From Lonepinella sp042485795 (GTDB lineage Bacteria > Pseudomonadota > Gammaproteobacteria > Enterobacterales > Pasteurellaceae): a stretch of DNA of 64,000 bases. The notes under the pieces were generated by a model, which ran no database searches, was not told where the DNA came from, and was given only the letters and a program-made list of their open reading frames with translations. Positions 51,081 to 59,482 of this stretch are shown piece after piece (the stretch's first letter is position 1; each line of letters begins with the position of its first letter). The translations under genes and the position numbers were made by a program. Location: assembly GCF_042485795.1 (NCBI RefSeq), contig NZ_CP169368.1, positions 806,001 to 870,000 on the forward strand, in the 5' to 3' direction.

Positions 51081-51310
51081 TGGCTTTACAACGTTGTCCT
51101 GAATGTCGGCGAAAAATCAGTGAAAGTGCTAAAAGTTGTCCCCATTGTGGCTTTTCTTTTAAAGAGGAAGATTTAGAACTTTACCGTCAAAAACTGGAAC
51201 AACGACGATTACATAATCAGCAATTAAACCGCCAAAATGTGAAAGTACAGTTGTTTTGGTTGGTGGTGTTTATTGTGGTGATTGCTGGGGCTGTGTGGTG
51301 GAATGGTTAG
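51080..51310 (+). CDS. Small zinc-ribbon membrane protein
   Basis: A 76-residue protein with an N-terminal zinc ribbon (Cys6-x2-Cys9 in RCPECRRK, then Cys20-x2-Cys23 in SCPHCGF). A charged helix (KLEQRRLHNQQLNRQN) and one C-terminal membrane helix (LFWLVVFIVVIAGAVWW) follow. Its start overlaps the bcr stop, so it is the third gene of the rsuA operon. Function unknown. Confidence 0.85.
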   Translation: MALQRCPECRRKISESAKSCPHCGFSFKEEDLELYRQKLEQRRLHNQQLNRQNVKVQLFWLVVFIVVIAGAVWWNG

Positions 51311-51335
51311 GCTGACTAAAAAGATTTAAACCAGA

Positions 51336-51384
51336 AAGTGCGGTGGGATTTTAAAAACATTGATAAATTCCACCGCACTTTTTA
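51336..51384. terminator. Bidirectional inverted uptake-signal terminator
   Basis: AAGTGCGGTGG (51336-51346) and CCACCGCACTT (51370-51380) form an 11-base stem followed by TTTTTA-like sequence on the right. It separates the convergent rsuA operon and the NRAMP-family gene. Confidence 0.82.
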
Positions 51385-51397
51385 TTATCTAATTACC

Positions 51398-52687
51398 CTA
51401 GCTAAATAAACCAGATTGGTTGGCAATAAAGAGTAAGGTAAAGCCCGTTAAGTAAATTAATCCGATGATAGATAACCAGAACAGTCCACCTCTGACTTTA
51501 TGTTGCCCTTTTAATACTAAGGAAAGATTTAAATAGGCAAACACTGGGGTGGATACAAAAGAGGCAATCATGGCAAATTTTAACATTGGACCGACTGCGT
51601 TGTTAAAATAGAAAATAACCGCTAATCCTGAAAGGGCAGCCAAAAAGATCGCCGTATTTAAAATACTTGGGCGACTTTCTTTTTTACCTAAAATAAGACG
51701 GAAACTTTCCACATTGGCACGAGAATAGCCGTCAAGCACGGTAAGTGTGGTACCGAGCATACACATAAATGCAATAAAGGCAATTAAGCCTCTTGCCCAT
51801 TCACCAATGGTGGAAGCATACATATTGATTAATTGTGCAATATATTTTCCGCTGACCATTTCTACGGTGTCACCTGCACCAAATTGGACTAATGCACCTA
51901 AGGCTAAGAACACAAGGGCTAAAATAGCGGTGCCAATATAACCCACATTAAAATCAAAAATACCATCTTGATAAGACACCTTAGTAAAACGGCGTTTTGC
52001 CACCACCCACATGGAGTTTACGGCAGAGATTTCAATCGGTGCGGGCATCCACCCCATTAATGCCACAATAAAGCCTAATGCGGTTAAGCTCCATGGATTC
52101 GGGGAAACATAATCTTGCGGTGCGACACCTTGAATACCATTACGCATAAAAGCAATCACGACAGCGGCAACTGTGGTGACGGTGAGGGCAATCATAATCA
52201 GTTTGGACAAACCATCTAAGATACGATATTTACCCAATAATAAAATTGCCGTACAGCCTCCGATAACAAGAAGGCTTAAAGTGGGGAGCGGTACTGGAAA
52301 TGGCAATACGAAAGTTAAAATCGCAGCACATAATAGACCAACACCAGCGGTATTAATAATGGTCGCAAATACATTAAGTAAGAAGAATACCCATAAATAG
52401 AGTTTTCCTTTTTCTAAATAACCCTCTAATAAGGAATTTCCCGAGTCTAAGGTATATTGGGCACCAAAGCGGAAAAAGGGATATTTAAATAGGTTAGCCA
52501 GAATAACGATAATGGCTAATTGCCAGCCATAAATCGCTCCTGCTTGGGTTGATGCGACAATATGTGAACCACCAACAGCAGCGGATGCGAGCAGAATACC
52601 TGGTCCTAAGGCATTGAGTTTACTTTTCAAGGTGGATTTTTCAGCTTCTGGTTGAGAAGCCTTTTCGTTCATTTTATTTTCAGACAT
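51398..52687 (-). CDS. Atypical NRAMP-family transporter
   Basis: A 429-residue membrane protein with about 11 helices that aligns with NRAMP metal transporters by its opening GPGILLASAAVGGSHIVAS and overall layout. In true Mn/Fe transporters helix 1 has DPGN and helix 6 has MPH. Here the corresponding places read AVGGSH and WMPAPIE, so the metal-binding Asp, Asn and Met/His set is not conserved. It belongs with NRAMP-related proteins of unknown or non-metal substrate. A charged N-terminal tail of about 25 residues precedes helix 1. Single gene with an upstream AT-rich region. Confidence 0.85.
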   Translation of the reverse strand: MSENKMNEKASQPEAEKSTLKSKLNALGPGILLASAAVGGSHIVASTQAGAIYGWQLAIIVILANLFKYPFFRFGAQYTLDSGNSLLEGYLEKGKLYLWVFFLLNVFATIINTAGVGLLCAAILTFVLPFPVPLPTLSLLVIGGCTAILLLGKYRILDGLSKLIMIALTVTTVAAVVIAFMRNGIQGVAPQDYVSPNPWSLTALGFIVALMGWMPAPIEISAVNSMWVVAKRRFTKVSYQDGIFDFNVGYIGTAILALVFLALGALVQFGAGDTVEMVSGKYIAQLINMYASTIGEWARGLIAFIAFMCMLGTTLTVLDGYSRANVESFRLILGKKESRPSILNTAIFLAALSGLAVIFYFNNAVGPMLKFAMIASFVSTPVFAYLNLSLVLKGQHKVRGGLFWLSIIGLIYLTGFTLLFIANQSGLFS

Positions 52688-52812
52688 ATTTTGTTTCCTT
52701 TGGTTATTTTTTATGGTTTAAGGGCTAAAATATAGCATAAAATGATGAATTGTCATTATTGTTTTATTAAAAACAACATAATTAACTTGGATATTGAGAG
52801 TTATTAGATAAA

Positions 52813-52838
52813 AAACCGAGCGTAAACTCGGTTTTTTT
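52813..52838. terminator. Terminator of mglBAC (functional both ways)
   Basis: AAACCGAG, a six-base loop, CTCGGTTT form an eight-base stem. Long A and T runs on the two sides give a T tract in either direction. On the minus strand it is 33 bases after the mglC stop. Confidence 0.85.
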
Positions 52839-52870
52839 GTGTGAATTATTGAAGTGCGGTGTTTTTTTCG

Positions 52871-53878
52871 CTATTTTTTCTTTGCATATTTTAAACTATC
52901 AATCGCCACCGCTAAAATAATAATCGAACCTTTGATAATGTATTGCCAGTAAGGATTGACCCCGATGTAGGTTAAACCATAGTTAATGACAGTAAAGATT
53001 AATACCCCCGTCACCACACCGATAATGGTACCCACACCACCAGCGAATGACACACCACCGACTACGCACGCCGCGATAGCGTCCATTTCATACATAAAAC
53101 CAAGGTTGTTAGTCGCAGAACCGATACGACCTGCTTCAAGCATACCGCCGAAAGCGTAGAATGCACCTGCAAGGGTATAGATCACTAATAAATTTGTCAC
53201 CACATTGACCCCTGATACTTTTGCCGCTTCTGGGTTACCACCAATTGCAAAGATGTTTTTACCAAAACGGGTTTTATTCCAAAGTGTCCACATAATAATC
53301 GTGGCAACAATGGCATAAATCGTAATATAAGATAGTTTAAACGAACCAAGTCGGAAAAAGCCTTGAGCGAAGTCAGAGAAACTTTCCGTAAAGCCTGCAA
53401 TCGGTGAGGAACCTACCGCATCATAATAGAGCGAGTTGATCCCATAGACGATAATCATGGTACCCATGGTGGCAATAAATGGCGTTACATTTAATACCGC
53501 AATCACGAAACCGTTCAACAAACCAATTAATGCACCGATGGCACAAACCAGCAAAACAACCGCAATAATGGGCATTTCAGGTAAATCAGGGAAAACCCGA
53601 TTAAGATTATCCATACCTTGTAGCATGGTGGCAGAAACCACCGCAGCTAAACCCACTTGACGACCAGCGGATAAGTCAGTCCCTTGCACCACCAACAAGC
53701 CAGCAATACCCAGTGCAATAATTAACCGTACAGAGGATTGGGTTAAAATGTTACTGAAATTTCGCAACGTCAAGAAAGTCGGATCCTGTGCAATAATCAC
53801 TAAAAGCAAAATTAATAATACAAAGTAAATGGCATTTTGTTTAAAAAAATCCCACGTTTTATTGTCTTTGATAACCAT
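52871..53878 (-). CDS. mglC: Galactose/methyl-galactoside ABC permease
   Basis: A 335-residue inner-membrane permease of the ribose/galactose ABC group with about 9-10 helices. Markers are LRNFSNILTQSSVRLIIALG near 34, the GxDLSAGRQVGL loop (QGTDLSAGRQVGL) and AACVVGGVSFAGGVGTIIG near 257, the loop contacting the ATPase. Last gene of mglBAC. MglB and MglA are upstream. Confidence 0.96.
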   Translation of the reverse strand: MVIKDNKTWDFFKQNAIYFVLLILLLVIIAQDPTFLTLRNFSNILTQSSVRLIIALGIAGLLVVQGTDLSAGRQVGLAAVVSATMLQGMDNLNRVFPDLPEMPIIAVVLLVCAIGALIGLLNGFVIAVLNVTPFIATMGTMIIVYGINSLYYDAVGSSPIAGFTESFSDFAQGFFRLGSFKLSYITIYAIVATIIMWTLWNKTRFGKNIFAIGGNPEAAKVSGVNVVTNLLVIYTLAGAFYAFGGMLEAGRIGSATNNLGFMYEMDAIAACVVGGVSFAGGVGTIIGVVTGVLIFTVINYGLTYIGVNPYWQYIIKGSIIILAVAIDSLKYAKKK

Positions 53879-53902
53879 AACAATCTTCCTTTATTACATC
53901 TG

Positions 53903-55405
53903 TTATAAATATTTCGCCGCAAGTTGTAAGATTTCTTGTTGCGATGTTTTACTTGTTTCTACAATACCTGCCACTTTGCCATTACTCATCACCAAAATAC
54001 GGTCAGTCACCCCTAGCAATTCTGGCATTTCAGAGGAAATCATAATGATGCCTTTGTCTTTTTGAGCAAGCTGCATAATGAGTTGATAAATCTCGTATTT
54101 TGCACCCACATCAATACCACGGGTGGGTTCATCAAGCATTAAAATTTCAGGTTGAGTGAGTAACCAACGACCAATAACCACCTTTTGTTGATTACCGCCA
54201 GAAAGTGAACCAATATTGGTTTTGTGCGATGGGGTTTTCACATTCATGGCATCAATCACCCATTGGGTATCACTGCTCATTTTCTTATTGCTTAATAAGC
54301 CCCATTTGCTGATATAGGATTTCATATTAGAAATCAAAGAGTTGAACTCAATACTCAGGTTAGCATAAATCCCTGTAGAGCGGCGTTCTTCAGTAACGAG
54401 GGCAAAACCATTGTTAATCGCATCAAGTGCGGTGCGATTTTGCATAATTTTTCCATTGAGTTTCACCGTACCGCTTTTTTTCTCACGTACGCCGAAAATG
54501 GTTTCCACAATATCCGTTCGTTTCGCCCCGACTAAGCCTGCTACGCCAAGAATTTCGCCTTTACGCAATTCAAAGCTGACATCTTGAATGGAGGGTTGAT
54601 TTTTGGCAGTTAAATGTTCTACTTGCAAAATCACTTCTTTCGGCTGATTGGTTTTGGGTGGAAAGCGTTGGGTTAATTCACGCCCAACCATCATCGCCAC
54701 CACACCGTCCATAGTCGCCCCTTTAACGGGTATGGTATTAATCCATTTGCCGTCACGTAAAACCGTAATTTCATCACAAATCTTGAAAATTTCGTCCATT
54801 TTGTGCGAAATATAAATAATGCCACAACCACGATCTTTTAATTTCTGAATAATTTTAAACAGGTGATCCACTTCTTTTTCAGAAAGGGAAGAGGTCGGTT
54901 CGTCCATAATCACGATTTTGGCATTGTAAGAGAATGCTTTAGCAATCTCGATCATCTGCATTTGTGAAACCGATAAATTTGCTACCTTTTCTTTCGGATC
55001 AATATCAATATCAAGTTCATCAAAAATTTCTTTGGTATCTTTATACATTTTGGCATGATCAACAAAAATACCTTTTAACGGATAACGTCCTAGCCATAGG
55101 TTATCCATAACGCTACGTTGACGCACTAAATTTAATTCTTGATGTACCATCGAAATCCCATTTTCAAGGGCTTCTTTCGAGGTTTTGAAATTTACAGGTT
55201 TGCCTAAGAATAGAATTTCACCCTCATCTTTGGCATAGATACCGAATAAACATTTCAATAGGGTAGATTTCCCCGCTCCATTTTCCCCCATTAAAGCATG
55301 GACAGAGTGGGATTTAACCGTCAGATTAGCACCGTCTAACGCCTTTACCCCAGGGAAAGATTTACTAACATTGGTCATCGTGAGTAGCACTTCTTGTGTC
55401 GCCAT
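53903..55405 (-). CDS. mglA: Galactose/methyl-galactoside ABC ATPase
   Basis: A 500-residue double ATPase. The first domain has Walker A GENGAGKST near 39, signature LSVSQMQMIEIAKA and Walker B IVIMDEPTSSL. The second has a degenerate Walker A (GLVGAKRTD near 286), signature LSGGNQQKVVIGRW and Walker B ILMLDEPTRGID, as is normal for the RbsA/MglA type. It powers import of galactose through MglC. Confidence 0.97.
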   Translation of the reverse strand: MATQEVLLTMTNVSKSFPGVKALDGANLTVKSHSVHALMGENGAGKSTLLKCLFGIYAKDEGEILFLGKPVNFKTSKEALENGISMVHQELNLVRQRSVMDNLWLGRYPLKGIFVDHAKMYKDTKEIFDELDIDIDPKEKVANLSVSQMQMIEIAKAFSYNAKIVIMDEPTSSLSEKEVDHLFKIIQKLKDRGCGIIYISHKMDEIFKICDEITVLRDGKWINTIPVKGATMDGVVAMMVGRELTQRFPPKTNQPKEVILQVEHLTAKNQPSIQDVSFELRKGEILGVAGLVGAKRTDIVETIFGVREKKSGTVKLNGKIMQNRTALDAINNGFALVTEERRSTGIYANLSIEFNSLISNMKSYISKWGLLSNKKMSSDTQWVIDAMNVKTPSHKTNIGSLSGGNQQKVVIGRWLLTQPEILMLDEPTRGIDVGAKYEIYQLIMQLAQKDKGIIMISSEMPELLGVTDRILVMSNGKVAGIVETSKTSQQEILQLAAKYL

Positions 55406-55440
55406 ATCTCACCTCACATTAAATCATTAAAGGAATAACA

Positions 55441-55480
55441 GGGCTTGTGAAAAGTTCACATGGATTGCTATCACAAGCCC
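55441..55480 (-). other. Stem-loop between mglB and mglA
   Basis: GGGCTTGTGA and TCACAAGCCC form a ten-base perfect stem with a 20-base loop and no T run. Such intercistronic hairpins often stabilise the upstream binding-protein message, giving more MglB than MglA and MglC. Confidence 0.6.
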
Positions 55481-55501
55481 TCAATATAAGACAATAAAGA
55501 A

Positions 55502-56494
55502 TTATTTTAAGAATTTATCTAGGTTGTCTTTGTCAACGCCGACATAAGGAATACGTACGACACGGTTTTCAAGTTTGAAATCAGCCCCTTCAGTTGGTGC
55601 TTTGCCTTTCGCAAGGTTATCCGCTAATTGCACTAATACTTTGGCTTGATTGACACCATCGTTTAACACAGTTCCTGCCACTTCACCTTTTTTGATTAAT
55701 TGCAACACTTCTGGTAAAGCATCAACCCCAAATACAGGTAATTTTTTACCATGTGCTTTCACCGCTTCTAACGCACCCATTGCCATGCCGTCATTGTTAG
55801 AAATGATCACTTCAATTTCATTTGATTTGCCACTTGAAAGCCACGCATCGGTTTTATCTTTCGCCAGTGCTGCATCCCACATACCTGTATCAATGAATAA
55901 TTGTTCGGTTTGAATACCTTGTTTGTTTAATTGCTCTACCACATATTTAGTACGAGCTTCCGCATCAGGGTGTCCTGGTTCCCCTTTCAATAATACATAT
56001 TGAATTTTGCCGTCTTTGTTTAAGTCAAGGGCAGGATTGGCTTTCCATTGTTTGGCAATTAAATCTGCTTGAATTTCGCCTGATTCTTTCGGATCAGTAC
56101 CCACATAGTAAGCGTTATCATAACTGCCAATCGCTTGTGGACCTGGGTCTTTGTTAAAGAAGATCACAGGAATATCTTCCCCTTTGGCTTTTTTGATAAT
56201 CGTTGGTGCAGCAGATGGGTCAACAAGGTTAATGGCTAAAACTTTGACACCTTTAGAAATTAATACATCAACTTGGTCGTTTTGAATGGATTGAGCATTT
56301 TGTGAGTCATTCATTAACAACTCAACGTCTTTGAGTGGTTGTGCATTTTTGGTAATTTCTTGACGCATTAATGCCATGAAATTGTCGTCATATTTGTAAA
56401 TAGTTACACCAATACGATCCGCTGCTTGTGCAGCACTGGTAGCTAATCCTAAGCCGATAGATAAGGCGACAGCACTTAATACAGTTTTTTTCAT
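55502..56494 (-). CDS. mglB: Periplasmic galactose/glucose-binding protein
   Basis: A 330-residue sugar-binding protein. A signal peptide ends at SAAQA, then DRIGVTIYKYDDNFMALMRQ, the mature start with the sugar-contacting Asp and Phe. A calcium loop DLNKDGKIQYV lies near residue 160. VISNNDGMAMGALEA near 234 contacts ligand. It opens the mglBAC operon, controlled by a CRP site and a GalR-type operator upstream. Confidence 0.97.
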   Translation of the reverse strand: MKKTVLSAVALSIGLGLATSAAQAADRIGVTIYKYDDNFMALMRQEITKNAQPLKDVELLMNDSQNAQSIQNDQVDVLISKGVKVLAINLVDPSAAPTIIKKAKGEDIPVIFFNKDPGPQAIGSYDNAYYVGTDPKESGEIQADLIAKQWKANPALDLNKDGKIQYVLLKGEPGHPDAEARTKYVVEQLNKQGIQTEQLFIDTGMWDAALAKDKTDAWLSSGKSNEIEVIISNNDGMAMGALEAVKAHGKKLPVFGVDALPEVLQLIKKGEVAGTVLNDGVNQAKVLVQLADNLAKGKAPTEGADFKLENRVVRIPYVGVDKDNLDKFLK

Positions 56495-56592
56495 AATAAT
56501 GTCCTCGTTAGATAACTAAATGATAAGATTACTCAAAAGAAATACCACAACATTGAGTAATTATTCATAAGATACAACGTTTTTAAATCAAA

Positions 56593-56614
56593 TACTGTGA
56601 TCTCTCTCACAATA
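56593..56614 (-). promoter_or_regulatory. CRP site of mglBAC
   Basis: Perfect TGTGA-N6-TCACA core (56596-56611) about 100 bases before the mglB start. It fits catabolite control of galactose uptake. Confidence 0.85.
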
Positions 56615-56624
56615 TTGAAAAAAA

Positions 56625-56640
56625 GTGTAAGCGGTTACAA
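56625..56640 (-). promoter_or_regulatory. GalR/GalS operator of mglBAC
   Basis: GTGTAAGCGGTTACAA matches the GalR/S consensus GTGNAANCGNTTNCAC at 11 of 12 fixed positions. It lies just upstream of the CRP site, relative to mglB, as in the E. coli mgl promoter area. Confidence 0.85.
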
Positions 56641-56700
56641 GAAGATTTTTAGAGAGAAGATTTGTTTTATGCAAAAAGACGCATCTGTTAGGATAAATTC

Positions 56701-56985
56701 TTAATGAAAATTTTGTTTAGCGGATTTAAAATCAAAAATATACACGTTTTCTTCATCTAGGGTAAATCTGATGATATATTTACCGTCAAAGATGGGAATT
56801 TTTTTGTTTCGTTGACGTTTATAAATATCAGCACAATAAGATAATTTTTCTACATCATTTTTGATTGCAATGTAAAATCGTTTAGCAATAATCTCATTCT
56901 GAGATTGACTTAAAATATAGTTTACTTGTTTTAATAAACGTTCTTCAGCTGCTTCAAGCCAAACAACGTTATAATCAATCTTCAT
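56701..56985 (-). CDS. ParE/RelE-superfamily toxin
   Basis: A 94-residue protein with the ParE/RelE pattern: VVWLEAAEERLLKQVNYI near the N-terminus, a helix hairpin, then KIPIFDGKYIIRFTLDEENVYIFDF, the beta-sheet core with Arg. It overlaps the upstream small antitoxin gene by 11 bases. Whether it acts on gyrase or on ribosome-bound mRNA cannot be told. It is inserted between mglB and the gal repressor gene. Confidence 0.82.
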   Translation of the reverse strand: MKIDYNVVWLEAAEERLLKQVNYILSQSQNEIIAKRFYIAIKNDVEKLSYCADIYKRQRNKKIPIFDGKYIIRFTLDEENVYIFDFKSAKQNFH

Positions 56986-57148
56986 TGATGTTTAAAGCCT
57001 TTCTCAAGTTTTCCATTACTTCGGTGTGTGGTTTAGTTTTCACTAAACCATTTTTGATTTTGTACAGTACATCTAATTCTTCTTCAGAGTAAAGGATACT
57101 TTCTTGTTTAGGGACTGTATAGAGATTAGAAGCTAAAGTGGTTTCCAT
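56975..57148 (-). CDS. Antitoxin partner of the ParE/RelE-like toxin
   Basis: A 57-residue protein starting METTLASNLYTVPKQES, with a very strong ribosome site (GGAGGAAT). Its end overlaps the toxin gene by 11 bases. The C-terminal helix (PHTEVMENLRKALN) may be the toxin-binding part. I do not recognise the family; the role is inferred from size, coupling and the toxin next to it. A longer start at 57163 is possible but would bury the ribosome site. Confidence 0.7.
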   Translation of the reverse strand: METTLASNLYTVPKQESILYSEEELDVLYKIKNGLVKTKPHTEVMENLRKALNINED

Positions 57149-57231
57149 AATTCCTCCGATCAATTAGTTGAGATTGAGTGTATCTCTTTTTTGCTTTTTT
57201 TTCTATTCTTTTTTGCTTGAATTTGAAACGA

Positions 57232-58239
57232 CTATGCTGCTACCGAACAACTATCCGTCGAAAATCGCCGAACCACAGTCGGGTTAAACTGGGTATGAAT
57301 AGGTGTTTCTATTTGTTCATTGACTAAACTTAAGGCTAATTTCGCCGCATAATTTGCCATTAAATCAATGGGGTAGCGAATGGTGGAAAGTTTTGGCACC
57401 AAATGGCGAGAAATTGGCATATCATCAAAGCCAATTAGTGAAAATTGACGTGGCACATTGATATTATTTTCGGTTAACACCGATAACGCCCCTGCTGCCA
57501 TACTGTCATTGTAAGCGACCACGGCGGTTAAATCTGCATGATAACTGAGTAAATCCACCATAGCGGCTTCACCGCCCTCAAAATCAGGGCTATTTTGCAC
57601 ACAAGCATCTTCAATGGCTGGCAAATTGTACTGAGCAAGTGCGGTCAAAAATCCTTGTTTTCTTTCTACTTCATCATTAATTTGATGATTTGAACCGATA
57701 TAACCAATTTTTTTATGCCCCAATTTGATTAGCATTTCTGTTGCCAGAAAGGTGCCACGTTGATTGTCTAAACTAACACAACGATGTTCATAGCCAGCAA
57801 TGCTACGGTTAATAATCACCATACCCGCCACTTGATCCAAATAATTAATTAATTCCTGATCGGTCAATGCTTTAGAATGTACCACAAGACAGCTACAACG
57901 CTTACGTAGCAAGGTTTCAATGGCATTACGTTCTTTTTCAGCATGATGATAACCGATACCGATTAAAATGGTTTTACCGTATTCATAGGCAACTTGATCC
58001 ACCGCTTTGACTAAAATCGCAAAAAACGGATCGGTTACATCAGTGACGACCACACCAATAGTATCGGTATTTTGTAACGCCAACGCCTGAGCATTGGCAT
58101 TGGGTGAATATCCCAAATTTTGCACCGCACTTTCTACCGCAAGGCGAGCAGTTTCACTGCAAGAGGCGTTATTTAACACTCGAGAAACCGTAGCGACAGA
58201 TACGCCAGCTTGTTTAGCAACATCACGAATAGTGATCAT
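57232..58239 (-). CDS. galR: LacI-family galactose repressor (GalR/GalS)
   Basis: A 335-residue repressor. N-terminal helix-turn-helix MITIRDVAKQAGVSVATVSRVLN, hinge helix near 45-58 and a sugar-binding domain (VVVTDVTDPFFAILVKAVDQ near 62, LIGFDDMPISRHLVPKLSTI near 270). Divergent from galT across a 192-base region with two GalR-like operators and a CRP site. It probably controls galTKM, mglBAC and itself. GalR and GalS cannot be separated by sequence alone. Confidence 0.93.
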   Translation of the reverse strand: MITIRDVAKQAGVSVATVSRVLNNASCSETARLAVESAVQNLGYSPNANAQALALQNTDTIGVVVTDVTDPFFAILVKAVDQVAYEYGKTILIGIGYHHAEKERNAIETLLRKRCSCLVVHSKALTDQELINYLDQVAGMVIINRSIAGYEHRCVSLDNQRGTFLATEMLIKLGHKKIGYIGSNHQINDEVERKQGFLTALAQYNLPAIEDACVQNSPDFEGGEAAMVDLLSYHADLTAVVAYNDSMAAGALSVLTENNINVPRQFSLIGFDDMPISRHLVPKLSTIRYPIDLMANYAAKLALSLVNEQIETPIHTQFNPTVVRRFSTDSCSVAA

Positions 58240-58269
58240 GACTTCTCCTGTTATTTAACAAAATAAATA

Positions 58270-58285
58270 ATGAAATCGTTACCAA
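58270..58285. promoter_or_regulatory. Possible second gal operator near galR
   Basis: ATGAAATCGTTACCAA keeps 9 of 12 fixed positions of the GalR/S consensus. It is centred 127 bases from the operator at 58397-58412, a spacing similar to that of looping gal operators in E. coli. It is the weaker of the two. Confidence 0.45.
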
Positions 58286-58339
58286 CTAATTTTTACCATT
58301 TCAACCAAAAAAACAACAAATTTTGCAAAATTTTTGCAA

Positions 58340-58361
58340 AAATATGATCTGGGTCACAGTT
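58340..58361 (+). promoter_or_regulatory. CRP site of the galTKM promoter
   Basis: TATGA-N6-TCACA (58343-58358) differs from the core at one base. It is centred roughly 41-46 bases before the likely start, given a -10 element TATCTT/TATACA at 58379-58389, which is the class II position. Confidence 0.7.
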
Positions 58362-58396
58362 TATTTCAAAAAATCTGCTATCTTATACATCATTAT

Positions 58397-58412
58397 TTGT
58401 AACCGTTTTCAT
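58397..58412 (+). promoter_or_regulatory. Gal operator overlapping the galTKM start region
   Basis: TTGTAACCGTTTTCAT matches the GalR/S consensus at 10 of 12 fixed positions, missing only the outermost G and C. It lies 20 bases before the galT ATG, downstream of the promoter, like the internal operator of E. coli gal. Confidence 0.7.
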
Positions 58413-58431
58413 TTTATCGAAGGAAAATTGT

Positions 58432-59481
58432 ATGAGTATTATCTTTGATCCTACCGAACACCCACATCGCCGTTACAATCCACTCACCGATCAATGGGTA
58501 CTCGTTTCACCGCACCGTGCTAAACGTCCGTGGCAAGGGCAACAGGAAAAAGTTAATGAAGAACAAAAGCCAAGACATGATCCAAATTGTTATCTCTGTC
58601 CACGCAATAAACGCATTACAGGCGAACTCAATCCAGATTATCAGCAGCCTTATGTGTTTAAAAATGATTTTTCGGCATTGCTAGAAGATACGCCTGCCCC
58701 TGAAAAATCCACCGATCCGCTATTTCAATCGGCTCAAGCTCAAGGTGAAAGTCGGGTGATTTGTTTTTCGCCTGATCATAGTAAAACTTTGCCATTATTA
58801 AGCGTGGCAGAAATTAGCCAAGTGATTAAGGTTTGGCAACAACAACTTAGCGAGTTGGGGCAAAAATATCAATGGGTACAAATTTTCGAAAATAAAGGGG
58901 CTGCTATGGGCTGTTCCAACCCACACCCACATGGTCAAATTTGGGCAAATAGCTTTTTACCGAACGAAGTCGCTCGAGAAGATCAAACTCAACGCCGTTA
59001 TTTTGTTGAGCATCATTCACCAATGTTATTAGACTATGCTCAACGTGAATTACAATTAAAGGAACGCATTGTGGTGGAAACCGAACATTGGTTAGCCGTG
59101 GTGCCGTATTGGGCGGTATGGCCTTTTGAAACCCTATTAATGCCGAAAAAAGCACAAATTAAACGCTTAACGGAATTAAGCTCTGAACAGGCGGAAGATT
59201 TAGCCTTAGTCTTAAAAAAACTAACCACCAGATACGATAATCTATTTAACACGTCATTCCCTTATTCAATGGGTTTTCATGCTGCACCATTTAACGATGA
59301 ACCAAACGATCACTGGCAATTACATGCCCATTTTTATCCGCCATTGTTACGTTCTGCCACAGTGCGAAAATTTATGGTGGGCTACGAAATGTTAGGCGAA
59401 AGCCAACGGGATTTAACCGCCGAACAAGCCGCCACAAGATTACGTGAATTAAGCGAAGTACATTATAAAGAAGGAAAATAA
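58432..59481 (+). CDS. galT: Galactose-1-phosphate uridylyltransferase
   Basis: Leloir pathway enzyme: exchange of UMP between UDP-glucose and galactose 1-phosphate. The 349-residue protein has the zinc site Cys pair YLCPRNKR near 58 and the active-site His-Pro-His triad in CSNPHPHGQIWA near 163. First gene of galTKM, with an AAGGAAA ribosome site. A galE gene is not in this window. Confidence 0.97.
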   Translation: MSIIFDPTEHPHRRYNPLTDQWVLVSPHRAKRPWQGQQEKVNEEQKPRHDPNCYLCPRNKRITGELNPDYQQPYVFKNDFSALLEDTPAPEKSTDPLFQSAQAQGESRVICFSPDHSKTLPLLSVAEISQVIKVWQQQLSELGQKYQWVQIFENKGAAMGCSNPHPHGQIWANSFLPNEVAREDQTQRRYFVEHHSPMLLDYAQRELQLKERIVVETEHWLAVVPYWAVWPFETLLMPKKAQIKRLTELSSEQAEDLALVLKKLTTRYDNLFNTSFPYSMGFHAAPFNDEPNDHWQLHAHFYPPLLRSATVRKFMVGYEMLGESQRDLTAEQAATRLRELSEVHYKEGK

Positions 59482-59482
59482 C

